NCBI GenBank assembly: GCA_030522415.1
Contig: CM060126.1
Span: forward strand, 7,473,852-7,537,851
DNA from: Channallabes apus
Taxonomy: Eukaryota > Chordata > Actinopteri > Siluriformes > Clariidae
DNA length: 64,000 bases
Direction of reading: 5' to 3'
The notes under the pieces: model-generated
Seen by the model: only the letters and a program-made list of their open reading frames with translations
Databases searched by the model: none
Told to the model about the DNA's origin: nothing
Part shown: piece by piece, positions 62,263 to 64,000 of the stretch
Position numbering within the stretch: position 1 is the first letter of the stretch
Layout: each line of letters begins with the position of its first letter
Position numbers and translations under genes: made by a program

Positions 62263-63911
62263 GATTGGCTTAGAATAAGGAGTACTGATATTGGTACTGT
62301 CAGCCATTAAAGCATTTGATATGTCTAAAGATGTGCAGTAAATATAAATACAGCAGGTTTTAATCTTAATCTTCCTCACACACGCTCAGGTAAACACGCA
62401 TACCTTTTGTTGCCCCAGCGGCTCCCAGGTGGTAGATGGCCCCCAGTATGAGCCAAAGTGCCTTCTGCTCATCAGCAGAGATACCGAGCACCTTCATAGC
62501 TGCCTGCAACTTAGTGAACTGTTGTGCTGCTTTCTGCTTGTCTTCCGACTATACACAAAAATGTATCAATTAAAACACTTTCTACACCTGGTAAATACAG
62601 ATAGTCCCCGACTTACAGTATGAACATTCAAGTTACGAATTTCTGCAGATAAGAAAAATGGGCCGTGGTTCAATCACGGAAATCTCTCATGTGTTTTGTA
62701 CAAAAAAAATTAGACATTGCAGTGCACCTGATACCAATGTTTAAAATTATATACAATATGAGTCGGCCTCAATGAATCAGTCCGGGAGCACGACGATAGA
62801 AAATGTCTGTCCTGTAAAGCTGTCCTGATGTTGAATAATCTTATTTTCGGAAGATCCTCAACAAAACAGAGTTCACAGTCCAGTACAATGGAAAACAGCT
62901 GTGATACAAAATGCTGTCTGGGATTCCCCTCGCGATTTAAAGGCGAAGAAACAACACCGTTATATTTGTGCGAGATTTATTTCCTTAGGCACGATTCTGG
63001 TTTTTGGTCACATGATGACAGTGTATGGAAAGGGTAAAAATATTTCTTCAAGTGGATTGGTATGCTTTACATTATATATTCGTGTCAAAGGCGTACAAAA
63101 CTCACTTTGTCAGAATTAAGAACAAATCTGACTTATGAACAGTGCTGGGGAAGTTACTCAAAAAAAGTAATCTGTTACAAATTATTAATTACTACTTTAA
63201 AATTGTAATTTGATTACATTACTGATTATTACATGTAAAAAGTAATCAGATTACCAAGTTAATTTGAAAACATCTGAAAACACTGCGTGGCCTGTGATAG
63301 GCGTGCGCCTCAACTTCAACTTCAAGCCTACTGCAGGTGCGCAAAGGGGCAACCCGGCTGGCAATAATTAATGTCAATGAATTTCAGGATTGCTATACCC
63401 AACTCTGCTTATGAACGGGATTCGTTCGTAGGTCGGGAACTACCTGTATACTTGAAATCAAATGAGGTCTCTTTAAGCAGAACGATCACTGTGAAGTGTA
63501 CTTCATGAGTCTGTGCAAGAGCTCTACCTTTAACTGAGGCATAATTCCAAAGGTGTTGTTCTCAGCAAAGTGGTTGAAATGTAGCTCGGTTCTGTGGGGG
63601 GAAAAAATAATAATAAACCAATCAAATGCACAGGTCAACTTTACTTTGGGACAAAATAAATTTCTCTGGCCAATATTTTTCTATCAAAACAGGATTTATG
63701 TTGAACTGATTGTAAAAAAAGGTTATAAAACATGTTAAGACACTTTTTTCAGTTTACCTTGTCTCAGGTTAAATTGATAAGTTCGTTAATACATACGTAC
63801 GCACACTTACCTGAGCGTGTTGTCTGCTCCAGCCATCATGTAATAAAATACATTATAAGTGGACTCAGTCTCCGGTCTCTTGACCACTCTCAGTTTCTCC
63901 AGCAGCATCGT
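13034..63911 (-). CDS. myo18a: myo18a (unconventional myosin-18A), 5'-partial gene, 34 coding exons plus a probable microexon
   Basis: Spliced gene read right to left; the window starts inside the motor domain, so the N-terminus and promoter are missing. Exons (high to low): 63811-63911, 63528-63591, 62404-62548, [58876-58887], 57786-57959, 57398-57488, 56191-56377, 55628-55714, 54457-54598, 54142-54301, 52662-52848, 52343-52541, 50657-50766, 48898-48963, 44316-44444, 41080-41223, 39847-39936, 39332-39451, 38594-38705, 34766-34893, 34083-34237, 32294-32417, 31152-31352, 30746-30856, 29918-30022, 27664-27810, 27442-27555, 25045-25161, 22994-23077, 21933-22070, 20526-20711, 20258-20397, 18818-18862, 15662-15784, 13034-14519. 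Every junction keeps one frame. Identification rests on blocks I recognise from mammalian MYO18[54 protein letters not shown]. Known family role: an actin-associated myosin with little or no ATPase activity, linked to Golgi shape, actomyosin assembly and muscle. Teleosts often keep two copies; which one this is cannot be told here. MYO18B is less likely. Confidence 0.93.
13875..13970 (-). repeat. Coding 24-bp minisatellite, four copies
   Basis: Four tandem 24-bp units (plus-strand 13875, 13899, 13923, 13947) inside the long terminal exon encode [12 protein letters not shown] octapeptides. The units differ at only a few bases, suggesting recent expansion. RRSPGS resembles basophilic and proline-directed phosphorylation sites. 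Confidence 0.9.
14520..15661 (-). other. Intron before the long terminal exon
   Basis: 1142 nt. It contains poly-A runs (14619-14660) and an (ATGT)n tetranucleotide tract (about 14860-14907). A repeat-free block at about 15290-15490 looks well preserved but shows no exon with supportable splice sites. Confidence 0.6.
15662..15784 (-). CDS. myo18a: myo18a exon 33 of window (post-coiled-coil linker)
   Basis: Encodes [20 protein letters not shown], then [20 protein letters not shown]. The mammalian tail [16 protein letters not shown] is clear. It ends with AG (phase 2) and so can join either the long terminal exon at 14519 or the short one at 11282. Confidence 0.94.
15785..18817 (-). other. Intron between exons 32 and 33
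   Basis: 3 kb, AT-rich. A small reverse Mermaid/HE1-like fragment lies at about 17825-17945 (gacagcgctaaccactacgc). No coding exon is seen. Confidence 0.6.
18818..18862 (-). CDS. myo18a: myo18a exon 32 of window (short, 45 nt)
   Basis: Encodes [15 protein letters not shown], matching mammalian [16 protein letters not shown]. The acceptor is tttccag and the donor gtgagg. It is phase 2 at both ends, so this small exon could also be skipped in frame. Confidence 0.93.
19260..19440. repeat. Degenerate AGTC/AATCAGT repeat with AP-1-like sites
   Basis: Imperfect iterations of aatcagtca and tgagtcagtcagtaa. Three exact TGASTCA motifs occur at 19278, 19347 and 19407. Confidence 0.7.
19740..19875 (+). 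mobile_element. Fish LINE 3' tail
   Basis: Ends gtgaaatttcccttagggat then taataaagtactctatctat, the usual tail of a widespread fish non-LTR family. Confidence 0.55.
20258..20397 (-). CDS. myo18a: myo18a exon 31 of window (end of coiled coil)
   Basis: Encodes [20 protein letters not shown], then [20 protein letters not shown] and DLIN, ending in phase 2. The donor is gtaaac. A (CT)n tract lies about 22 nt inside the downstream intron (AG on the plus strand, about 20198-20235). Confidence 0.95.
20526..20711 (-). CDS. myo18a: myo18a exon 30 of window (coiled coil)
   Basis: Sixty-two codons encoding [20 protein letters not shown], then [20 protein letters not shown] and RKKHEL. The acceptor is ctgtag, the donor gtgaga. 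Confidence 0.95.
20877..21675 (+). mobile_element. Tc1-like transposon, internally deleted
   Basis: Perfect 19-bp terminal inverted repeats ctcagcaaaaaaagaaacg, with TA on both sides (20875-20876 and 21676-21677). The remaining frame (21233-21505) encodes the DNA-binding half of a Tc1 transposase ([20 protein letters not shown]) and stops before the catalytic triad. Length is 799 bp against about 1.6 kb for a full element. It lies in the intron between exons 29 and 30. Confidence 0.9.
21933..22070 (-). CDS. myo18a: myo18a exon 29 of window (coiled coil)
   Basis: Forty-six codons encoding [20 protein letters not shown] and [36 protein letters not shown] is strongly conserved. The acceptor is cgacag, the donor gtgagt. 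Confidence 0.95.
22071..22993 (-). other. Intron between exons 28 and 29, repeat-free
   Basis: Balanced base composition and no recognisable transposon between about 22180 and 22760. No coding exon is supported. It could hold a conserved regulatory element. Confidence 0.4.
22994..23077 (-). CDS. myo18a: myo18a exon 28 of window (coiled coil)
   Basis: Twenty-eight codons encoding [20 protein letters not shown] and EKQEIQEK, matching mammalian [27 protein letters not shown]. The acceptor is catacag, the donor gtatgt. Confidence 0.93.
23078..25044 (-). other. Intron between exons 27 and 28
   Basis: 2 kb of AT-rich sequence with poly-A and poly-T runs and a C/T-rich tract after the exon 27 donor. 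Nothing else is recognised. Confidence 0.6.
25045..25161 (-). CDS. myo18a: myo18a exon 27 of window (coiled coil)
   Basis: Thirty-nine codons encoding [20 protein letters not shown] and [15 protein letters not shown]. The donor gtaact is followed by a T/CT-rich tract. The acceptor is ctcccag. Confidence 0.95.
25162..27441 (-). other. Intron between exons 26 and 27
   Basis: 2.3 kb. A (AC)n tract lies at 25340-25371. From about 25500 to 27230 the sequence has balanced composition and almost no interspersed repeat. Confidence 0.5.
27442..27555 (-). CDS. myo18a: myo18a exon 26 of window (coiled coil)
   Basis: Thirty-eight codons encoding [20 protein letters not shown] and [13 protein letters not shown]. 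The acceptor is (GT)8-ttccag and the donor gtaagt. The intron to exon 25 is only 108 nt. Confidence 0.95.
27664..27810 (-). CDS. myo18a: myo18a exon 25 of window (coiled coil)
   Basis: Forty-nine codons encoding [20 protein letters not shown] and [20 protein letters not shown]. The mammalian counterpart is [20 protein letters not shown]. The acceptor is tcccag, the donor gtgcca. Confidence 0.95.
28015..28585. mobile_element. Palindromic-ended element, copy A
   Basis: Right end gttcgtaagtgagagacaac then ctgt. The left part reads gcatgttcgtaagtcggatt. It shares text such as gtaaatattggtatctggtg with the copies at 44782 and 62597, which is inverted in those. No coding capacity is seen. Confidence 0.7.
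28697..29822 (+). pseudogene. Sleeping Beauty/Tdr1-like Tc1 element, decayed
   Basis: The terminal regions read cagaagtttacataaacat and, at the other end, aaatgtatgtaaaccttgga, typical of fish elements with long inverted repeats. Transposase remnants in shifting frames include [20 protein letters not shown] and [20 protein letters not shown]. Stops and frameshifts make it inactive. It lies in the intron between exons 24 and 25. Confidence 0.8.
29918..30022 (-). CDS. myo18a: myo18a exon 24 of window (coiled coil)
   Basis: Thirty-five codons encoding [20 protein letters not shown] and [15 protein letters not shown]. The acceptor is a (GT)n-TAG with no classic pyrimidine tract. The donor is gtgtat. 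Confidence 0.94.
30746..30856 (-). CDS. myo18a: myo18a exon 23 of window (coiled coil)
   Basis: Thirty-seven codons encoding [20 protein letters not shown] and [13 protein letters not shown]. The acceptor is gcag and the donor gtacga. Both ends are phase 0. Confidence 0.94.
31152..31352 (-). CDS. myo18a: myo18a exon 22 of window (coiled coil)
   Basis: Sixty-seven codons encoding [20 protein letters not shown], then [20 protein letters not shown] and [12 protein letters not shown]. The second block is nearly identical to mammalian MYO18A. The acceptor is actcag, the donor gtacac. Confidence 0.95.
31846..32031. mobile_element. Short Tc1-type MITE, copy 1
   Basis: Inverted repeats cactactgtttaaaagttttgg and cactaccgttcaaaaatttggg bound 186 bp. 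The interior (gaaggcgtccaaaa, gatattgagatgtttctg) is the reverse complement of part of the 47454-47948 element. Confidence 0.85.
32294..32417 (-). CDS. myo18a: myo18a exon 21 of window (coiled coil)
   Basis: Encodes [20 protein letters not shown] and [10 protein letters not shown]. The acceptor is gtgtgcag, directly after a short GT repeat. The donor is gtcagt and the exon ends in phase 0. Confidence 0.93.
32490..32845 (-). mobile_element. Mermaid/HE1-like SINE, near full length, with duplication
   Basis: Read on the minus strand: tRNA-like head with box B ggttcgattcc, SINE core, and tail of GAAT repeats. The perfect 12-bp target duplication cctttaacatca occurs at 32478-32489 and 32846-32857. 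It lies in the intron between exons 20 and 21. Confidence 0.9.
33085..33176 (+). mobile_element. LINE 3' tail with (ATT)n
   Basis: gcgaccttgggcgaccaaaa, then cgcgcctatacaaataaaat and ATT repeats, a typical fish non-LTR 3' end. Confidence 0.6.
34083..34237 (-). CDS. myo18a: myo18a exon 20 of window (coiled coil)
   Basis: Encodes [20 protein letters not shown], then [20 protein letters not shown]. The acceptor ctgttag is preceded by a GT-rich stretch. The donor is gtaagt and the exon ends in phase 2. Confidence 0.94.
34555..34700 (+). mobile_element. HAmo-like SINE, 5'-truncated
   Basis: Keeps the body (ttgagcaaggcccttaaccc) and the tail gtaagtcgctctggataaga followed by four ATGTAA units. The tRNA-like head is absent. 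Confidence 0.8.
34766..34893 (-). CDS. myo18a: myo18a exon 19 of window (coiled coil)
   Basis: Encodes [20 protein letters not shown] and [14 protein letters not shown]. The acceptor is gtttag and the donor gtaagt. It ends in phase 0. Confidence 0.95.
35032..35107. repeat. (GT)n microsatellite, about 37 units
   Basis: Pure GT tract in the intron between exons 18 and 19. Confidence 0.97.
35112..35300 (-). mobile_element. Fish interspersed repeat, LINE-end type
   Basis: Begins tcaaattcaaattttatttg followed by tcacgtacagaacacagtca, a very common fish repeat junction. The right boundary is unclear. Confidence 0.5.
35301..38593 (-). other. Remainder of the intron between exons 18 and 19
   Basis: About 3.3 kb without a recognised transposon or exon. 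It has poly-A runs near 35870, 36145 and 38165. Confidence 0.5.
38594..38705 (-). CDS. myo18a: myo18a exon 18 of window (coiled coil), GC donor
   Basis: Encodes [20 protein letters not shown] and [17 protein letters not shown], then one spare G. The intron begins gcaagt, because the next exon continues [10 protein letters not shown] as in mammals; the nearest GT, four bases later, would break the frame. A GU tract lies upstream of the acceptor (AC on the plus strand at 38719-38745). Confidence 0.92.
38719..38745. repeat. (AC)n tract before the exon 18 acceptor
   Basis: In the transcript this is a (GU)n tract ending about 13 nt before the exon 18 acceptor. A second AC tract lies at about 38883-38911. 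Confidence 0.95.
39268..39313. repeat. (GT)n tract after the exon 17 donor
   Basis: 46 bp, 18 nt inside the intron. In the transcript it reads (CA)n. Confidence 0.97.
39332..39451 (-). CDS. myo18a: myo18a exon 17 of window (coiled coil), bracketed by complementary repeats
   Basis: Forty codons encoding [20 protein letters not shown] and [20 protein letters not shown]. The exon is phase 0 at both ends, so skipping would keep the frame. The acceptor is (GT)nTTTTAG and the donor gtaccc. The flanking dinucleotide tracts are described in the findings. Confidence 0.94.
39457..39489. repeat. (AC)n tract before the exon 17 acceptor
   Basis: 33 bp, ending five bases before the exon. In the transcript it reads (GU)n followed by UUUUAG. 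Confidence 0.97.
39847..39936 (-). CDS. myo18a: myo18a exon 16 of window (coiled coil)
   Basis: Thirty codons encoding [20 protein letters not shown] and [10 protein letters not shown], a heptad-patterned start of the coiled coil. The acceptor is ttttag, the donor gtgaag, and both ends are phase 0. Confidence 0.93.
41080..41223 (-). CDS. myo18a: myo18a exon 15 of window (lever to coiled coil)
   Basis: Encodes [20 protein letters not shown], then [23 protein letters not shown] marks the lever/rod junction, as in myosin II. The donor is gtatgt, and a (CT)n tract (GA on the plus strand, about 41000-41053) begins 26 nt inside the downstream intron. Confidence 0.95.
41224..44315 (-). other. Intron between exons 14 and 15
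   Basis: 3.1 kb. Contains several long T runs (42692, 42840, 42948, 43183) and a C run near 43808. A block at about 43960-44230 has several CAGCTG/CAGATG-type E-boxes and low repeat content. No exon is seen. Confidence 0.5.
44316..44444 (-). CDS. myo18a: myo18a exon 14 of window (lever, IQ motif)
   Basis: Encodes [20 protein letters not shown], then [31 protein letters not shown] is an IQ-type light-chain motif with Phe in the first position. The acceptor is cgcacag, the donor gtgagt, and both ends are phase 0. Confidence 0.95.
44508..44665 (+). mobile_element. HAmo-like SINE fragment
   Basis: Contains box B ggttcgaatcc, then cctcaactgctcagatac and a tail of aaatgtaaat units, diverged from the other copies. 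Confidence 0.65.
44782..45271. mobile_element. Palindromic-ended element, copy B
   Basis: Left end acaggtcatccctgacttat and right end (inverted) acaggtagtccccgacttac. Non-coding, about 490 bp, in the intron between exons 13 and 14. Confidence 0.8.
45272..46934 (-). other. Part of the intron between exons 13 and 14
   Basis: About 1.7 kb with no recognised repeat or exon. Confidence 0.5.
46935..47380 (+). mobile_element. Full-length tRNA-derived SINE with 16-bp duplication
   Basis: The head has box A (gagtggcgcagtggtaaag) and box B (ggttcgaaccc). The body is about 350 bp with an A/T-rich tail. The perfect 16-bp target duplication ataaaagcatattctt occurs at 46919-46934 and 47381-47396. A reverse fragment of the same family lies at 51814-52028. 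Confidence 0.9.
47454..47948. mobile_element. Tc1-type MITE, copy 2
   Basis: Inverted repeats cactaccgctcaaaggtttggg and cgctatcactgaaaagtttggg, with TA at both flanks (47452-47453 and 47949-47950). It is 495 bp, non-coding, and related to the 31846-32031 element in opposite orientation. Confidence 0.85.
48898..48963 (-). CDS. myo18a: myo18a exon 13 of window (converter), GC donor
   Basis: Twenty-two codons encoding [20 protein letters not shown] and SR. The next exon begins VFFRAG, exactly as in mammalian LSRVFFRAG, so the exon must end at AGG. The intron then starts gcaagt, a GC rather than GT donor. A run of 12 C on the minus strand lies 15 nt inside the intron (48871-48882). Confidence 0.9.
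49855..50072 (-). mobile_element. Mermaid/HE1-like SINE, internally deleted
   Basis: Reverse orientation: box B (inverted caatcgaacccgg), core ctttggactgtgggagaaaa, and tail atcttctataccgctttat. Two internal segments are missing compared with the 32490-32845 copy. Confidence 0.85.
50606..50645. repeat. (AC)n microsatellite after the exon 12 donor
   Basis: A (GU)n tract in the transcript, beginning about 12 nt inside the intron that follows exon 12. Confidence 0.95.
50657..50766 (-). CDS. myo18a: myo18a exon 12 of window (motor domain)
   Basis: Encodes [20 protein letters not shown] and [14 protein letters not shown], the start of the converter region. The acceptor ttcaag is preceded by a (CT)n microsatellite (50769-50835 on the plus strand reads GA) that serves as the polypyrimidine tract. 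The donor is gtgagt. Confidence 0.94.
50769..50836. repeat. (GA)n microsatellite serving as the exon 12 pyrimidine tract
   Basis: In the transcript it is (CU)n, ending directly before uucaag and exon 12. Confidence 0.95.
51794..52028 (-). mobile_element. Fragment of the 46935-type SINE with a G18 run at its end
   Basis: Inverted text cggggtgggg, gctcccgcattaaggctact, ttcgaactgctcgctcacgc matches the 3' half of the 46935-47380 SINE. A run of 18 G (about 51796-51813) abuts its tail. Confidence 0.75.
52343..52541 (-). CDS. myo18a: myo18a exon 11 of window (motor domain)
   Basis: Encodes [20 protein letters not shown], then [20 protein letters not shown] and IYRQG. This is the SH1/SH2-equivalent region of the motor. 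The acceptor is caccag and the donor gtagga. It ends in phase 1. Confidence 0.95.
52662..52848 (-). CDS. myo18a: myo18a exon 10 of window (motor domain)
   Basis: Encodes [20 protein letters not shown], then [20 protein letters not shown] and CIQIKLQV. This lower-50-kDa segment is the most diagnostic myosin-18A match in the window. The acceptor is actcag, the donor gtctgt, and it ends in phase 0. Confidence 0.96.
53020..53760 (+). pseudogene. L2-like LINE reverse transcriptase remnant
   Basis: Translates in pieces to FYADYIKLF (a decayed FYADDTQLY active site), [20 protein letters not shown], then [20 protein letters not shown] and [20 protein letters not shown], in the order of a LINE reverse transcriptase C-terminal half. 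A separate repeat (about 53308-53395, ttcaattcaattcaag then gcgcttttaacaattg) interrupts it. Stops throughout. Confidence 0.75.
54030..54077. repeat. (ATTG)n tetranucleotide repeat
   Basis: About ten TGAT units in the intron between exons 9 and 10. Confidence 0.95.
54142..54301 (-). CDS. myo18a: myo18a exon 9 of window (motor domain)
   Basis: Encodes [20 protein letters not shown], then a segment ending in LLQDSQK. Mammalian MYO18A has [22 protein letters not shown] here. The acceptor is catgcag and the donor gtaagt. It ends in phase 2. Confidence 0.95.
54457..54598 (-). CDS. myo18a: myo18a exon 8 of window (motor domain)
   Basis: Encodes [20 protein letters not shown] and [19 protein letters not shown], nearly identical to the mammalian [19 protein letters not shown]...LFSYYGPQEG block. 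The acceptor is gtgtcag and the donor gtcagc. It ends in phase 1. Confidence 0.95.
55628..55714 (-). CDS. myo18a: myo18a exon 7 of window (motor domain)
   Basis: Twenty-nine codons encoding [15 protein letters not shown]...IDQASTQAL, aligned to mammalian [29 protein letters not shown]. It is phase 0 at both ends, with acceptor atttag and donor gtaagc. Confidence 0.92.
56191..56377 (-). CDS. myo18a: myo18a exon 6 of window (switch II and relay)
   Basis: Encodes [20 protein letters not shown], then [14 protein letters not shown] and the relay helix to ELERYKE. The switch II position reads VDTPGFQNP, where conventional myosins have DIxGFE. This fits the poor ATPase activity known for myosin-18. 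The acceptor is aatttcag, the donor gtacag, and it ends in phase 0. Confidence 0.95.
56690..56835 (+). mobile_element. Tc1-like element 3' end
   Basis: Text tgtattggtctgtcacatgg, caataaaatgtattcatgtt, gaatacttttgcaagccact is the standard right end of a common fish Tc1 family. Only this end is present. Confidence 0.75.
56829..56903. repeat. Compound (AT)n(AG)n microsatellite
   Basis: About 11 TA units followed by about 21 AG units, immediately after the Tc1 end. Confidence 0.95.
57398..57488 (-). CDS. myo18a: myo18a exon 5 of window (motor domain)
   Basis: Encodes [20 protein letters not shown]...VISLINR. The helix before switch II (ALECLEGMAAGLYSELF in mammals) is recognisable. The acceptor is atttag and the donor gtcagc. 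It ends in phase 2. Confidence 0.93.
57786..57959 (-). CDS. myo18a: myo18a exon 4 of window (motor domain)
   Basis: Encodes [20 protein letters not shown]...[15 protein letters not shown]. This includes the basic, Ser-rich surface loop [11 protein letters not shown] typical of myosin-18A. The acceptor is ctgacag and the donor gtgcac. It ends with one spare base. Confidence 0.93.
58876..58887 (-). CDS. myo18a: Probable 12-nt myo18a microexon
   Basis: On the minus strand the 12 bases CGACTGAAGAAG sit between ...gaatgcag and gtaaaa. Spliced between exon 3 (spare G) and exon 4 they keep the frame and add four residues, turning GATK-AGRKQF into GATK-ATEE-AGRKQF. Mammalian MYO18A, as I remember it, has GATK-EAAE-AGRKQF, also four residues at this point. 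The length, phase and acidic character all fit. It may be constitutive or alternatively included. No transcript was available to confirm it. Confidence 0.72.
61140..61435 (-). mobile_element. Mermaid/HE1-like SINE
   Basis: Reverse orientation, with box B (inverted ggaatcgaactgg), head cagtgttaccttgcacc and core tgtctttggattgtgggagg. The 3' part is diverged. Confidence 0.85.
62183..62262. repeat. (GT)n microsatellite, about 39 units
   Basis: The longest dinucleotide tract in the window, intronic, about 140 nt from exon 3. Confidence 0.97.
62404..62548 (-). CDS. myo18a: myo18a exon 3 of window (motor domain)
   Basis: Encodes [20 protein letters not shown]...[12 protein letters not shown], an upper-50-kDa segment well conserved in myosin-18A. 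The acceptor is gtatag and the donor gtatgc. It ends with one spare G, which the 12-nt microexon or exon 4 completes. Confidence 0.93.
62597..63447. mobile_element. Palindromic-ended element, copy C, with a nested hAT insertion
   Basis: Left end acagatagtccccgacttac and right end (inverted) acaggtagttcccgacctac. The interior matches copy B (tatgctttacattatatatt). It is split by the hAT element at 63140-63407. It lies in the intron between exons 2 and 3. Confidence 0.85.
63140..63407. mobile_element. Non-autonomous hAT element with perfect 8-bp duplication
   Basis: Ends cagtgctgggga and (inverted) cagagttgggta. Interior rich in AGTAATCAGATTAC-type repeats. The flanking octamer cttatgaa is identical on both sides (63132-63139 and 63408-63415). 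268 bp. Confidence 0.92.
63528..63591 (-). CDS. myo18a: myo18a exon 2 of window (motor domain)
   Basis: Completes an Arg codon and encodes [21 protein letters not shown], close to the mammalian TELHLNHLAENN segment. The acceptor is ccccacag and the donor gtagag. It ends in phase 0. Confidence 0.92.
63811..63911 (-). CDS. myo18a: myo18a exon 1 of window (motor domain)
   Basis: Encodes [10 protein letters not shown]...[12 protein letters not shown], matching the MYO18A motor segment LLLEKLRVV. The acceptor is ...gtgtag and the donor gtaagt. The exon ends with two bases of a codon (phase 2). It is the first exon visible; the upstream intron runs off the window edge. Confidence 0.93.
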
Positions 63912-64000
63912 CTACACAGCCATGCCAAAACATTATTTATTTATTTGTTTGTTTTTATTATACATTTTTTTATTTTTATTGTTTCAGAGGTAAAACGGTA

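Larger units (their letters stand above)
58888..62403 (-). other. Intron upstream of the microexon
   Basis: 3.5 kb. It holds a (GT)n tract at 59469-59521, an AATA/AAT tract at 60585-60630, a SINE at 61140-61435 and a long (GT)n at 62183-62262. About 60830-61560 looks like an older repeat split by that SINE. No exon is seen. Confidence 0.5.

Noticed and set aside
1..64000. A prokaryotic-type system (defence island, CRISPR, operon)
   Set aside because: All coding evidence is spliced vertebrate gene; the direct repeats present are microsatellites or transposons, without spacer arrays.

Overview
This window is vertebrate, almost certainly teleost, genomic DNA. It carries short exons separated by GT-AG introns. 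Its interspersed repeats are of fish type: tRNA-derived SINEs, Tc1/mariner elements including a Sleeping Beauty-like relic, a Tol2-like hAT element, and RTE and L2-like LINE tails. Dinucleotide microsatellites are dense. The repeat mix suggests an otophysan fish (carp or catfish lineage), but the species cannot be fixed from the sequence.

One gene dominates. On the minus strand, positions 63911 down to 13034 encode the C-terminal two thirds of an unconventional myosin-18A (myo18a). The promoter, the N-terminal extension and the first part of the motor domain lie beyond the right edge. I resolved 34 coding exons plus a probable 12-nt microexon (58876-58887). All junction phases agree: 5712 coding bases including stop, or 5724 with the microexon. 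In order of translation they encode the rest of the motor (switch II-like loop, relay, converter), an IQ-type lever, a long coiled coil, a short acidic linker containing [10 protein letters not shown], and a C-terminal tail of about 495 residues that is Ser-, Lys- and Asp-rich (13034-14519). A second candidate terminal exon (11177-11282), followed by a probable 3' UTR down to about 9390, would give a short-tail isoform in the same phase.

Layout. 1-9390: intergenic, mostly decayed and nested transposable elements, no gene recognised. 9390-11282: candidate short-isoform terminal exon and 3' UTR. 11283-13033: a Tol2-like hAT element and unique sequence. 13034-27810: tail and distal coiled coil. 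27811-41223: proximal coiled coil and lever. 44316-63911: motor domain. Introns carry SINEs, MITEs and LINE fragments. Many have GT, AC or CT tracts directly beside exon edges.

No second protein gene, tRNA, rRNA, CRISPR array or bacterial-type system is present. The most interesting points concern splicing: a 12-nt microexon, two GC-AG introns, an in-frame exon bracketed by complementary GU and CA repeats a few nucleotides from both splice sites, and two alternative C-termini. There is also a striking excess of the heptamer TACWGTA across the window, and several nested transposon insertions with readable target-site duplications.
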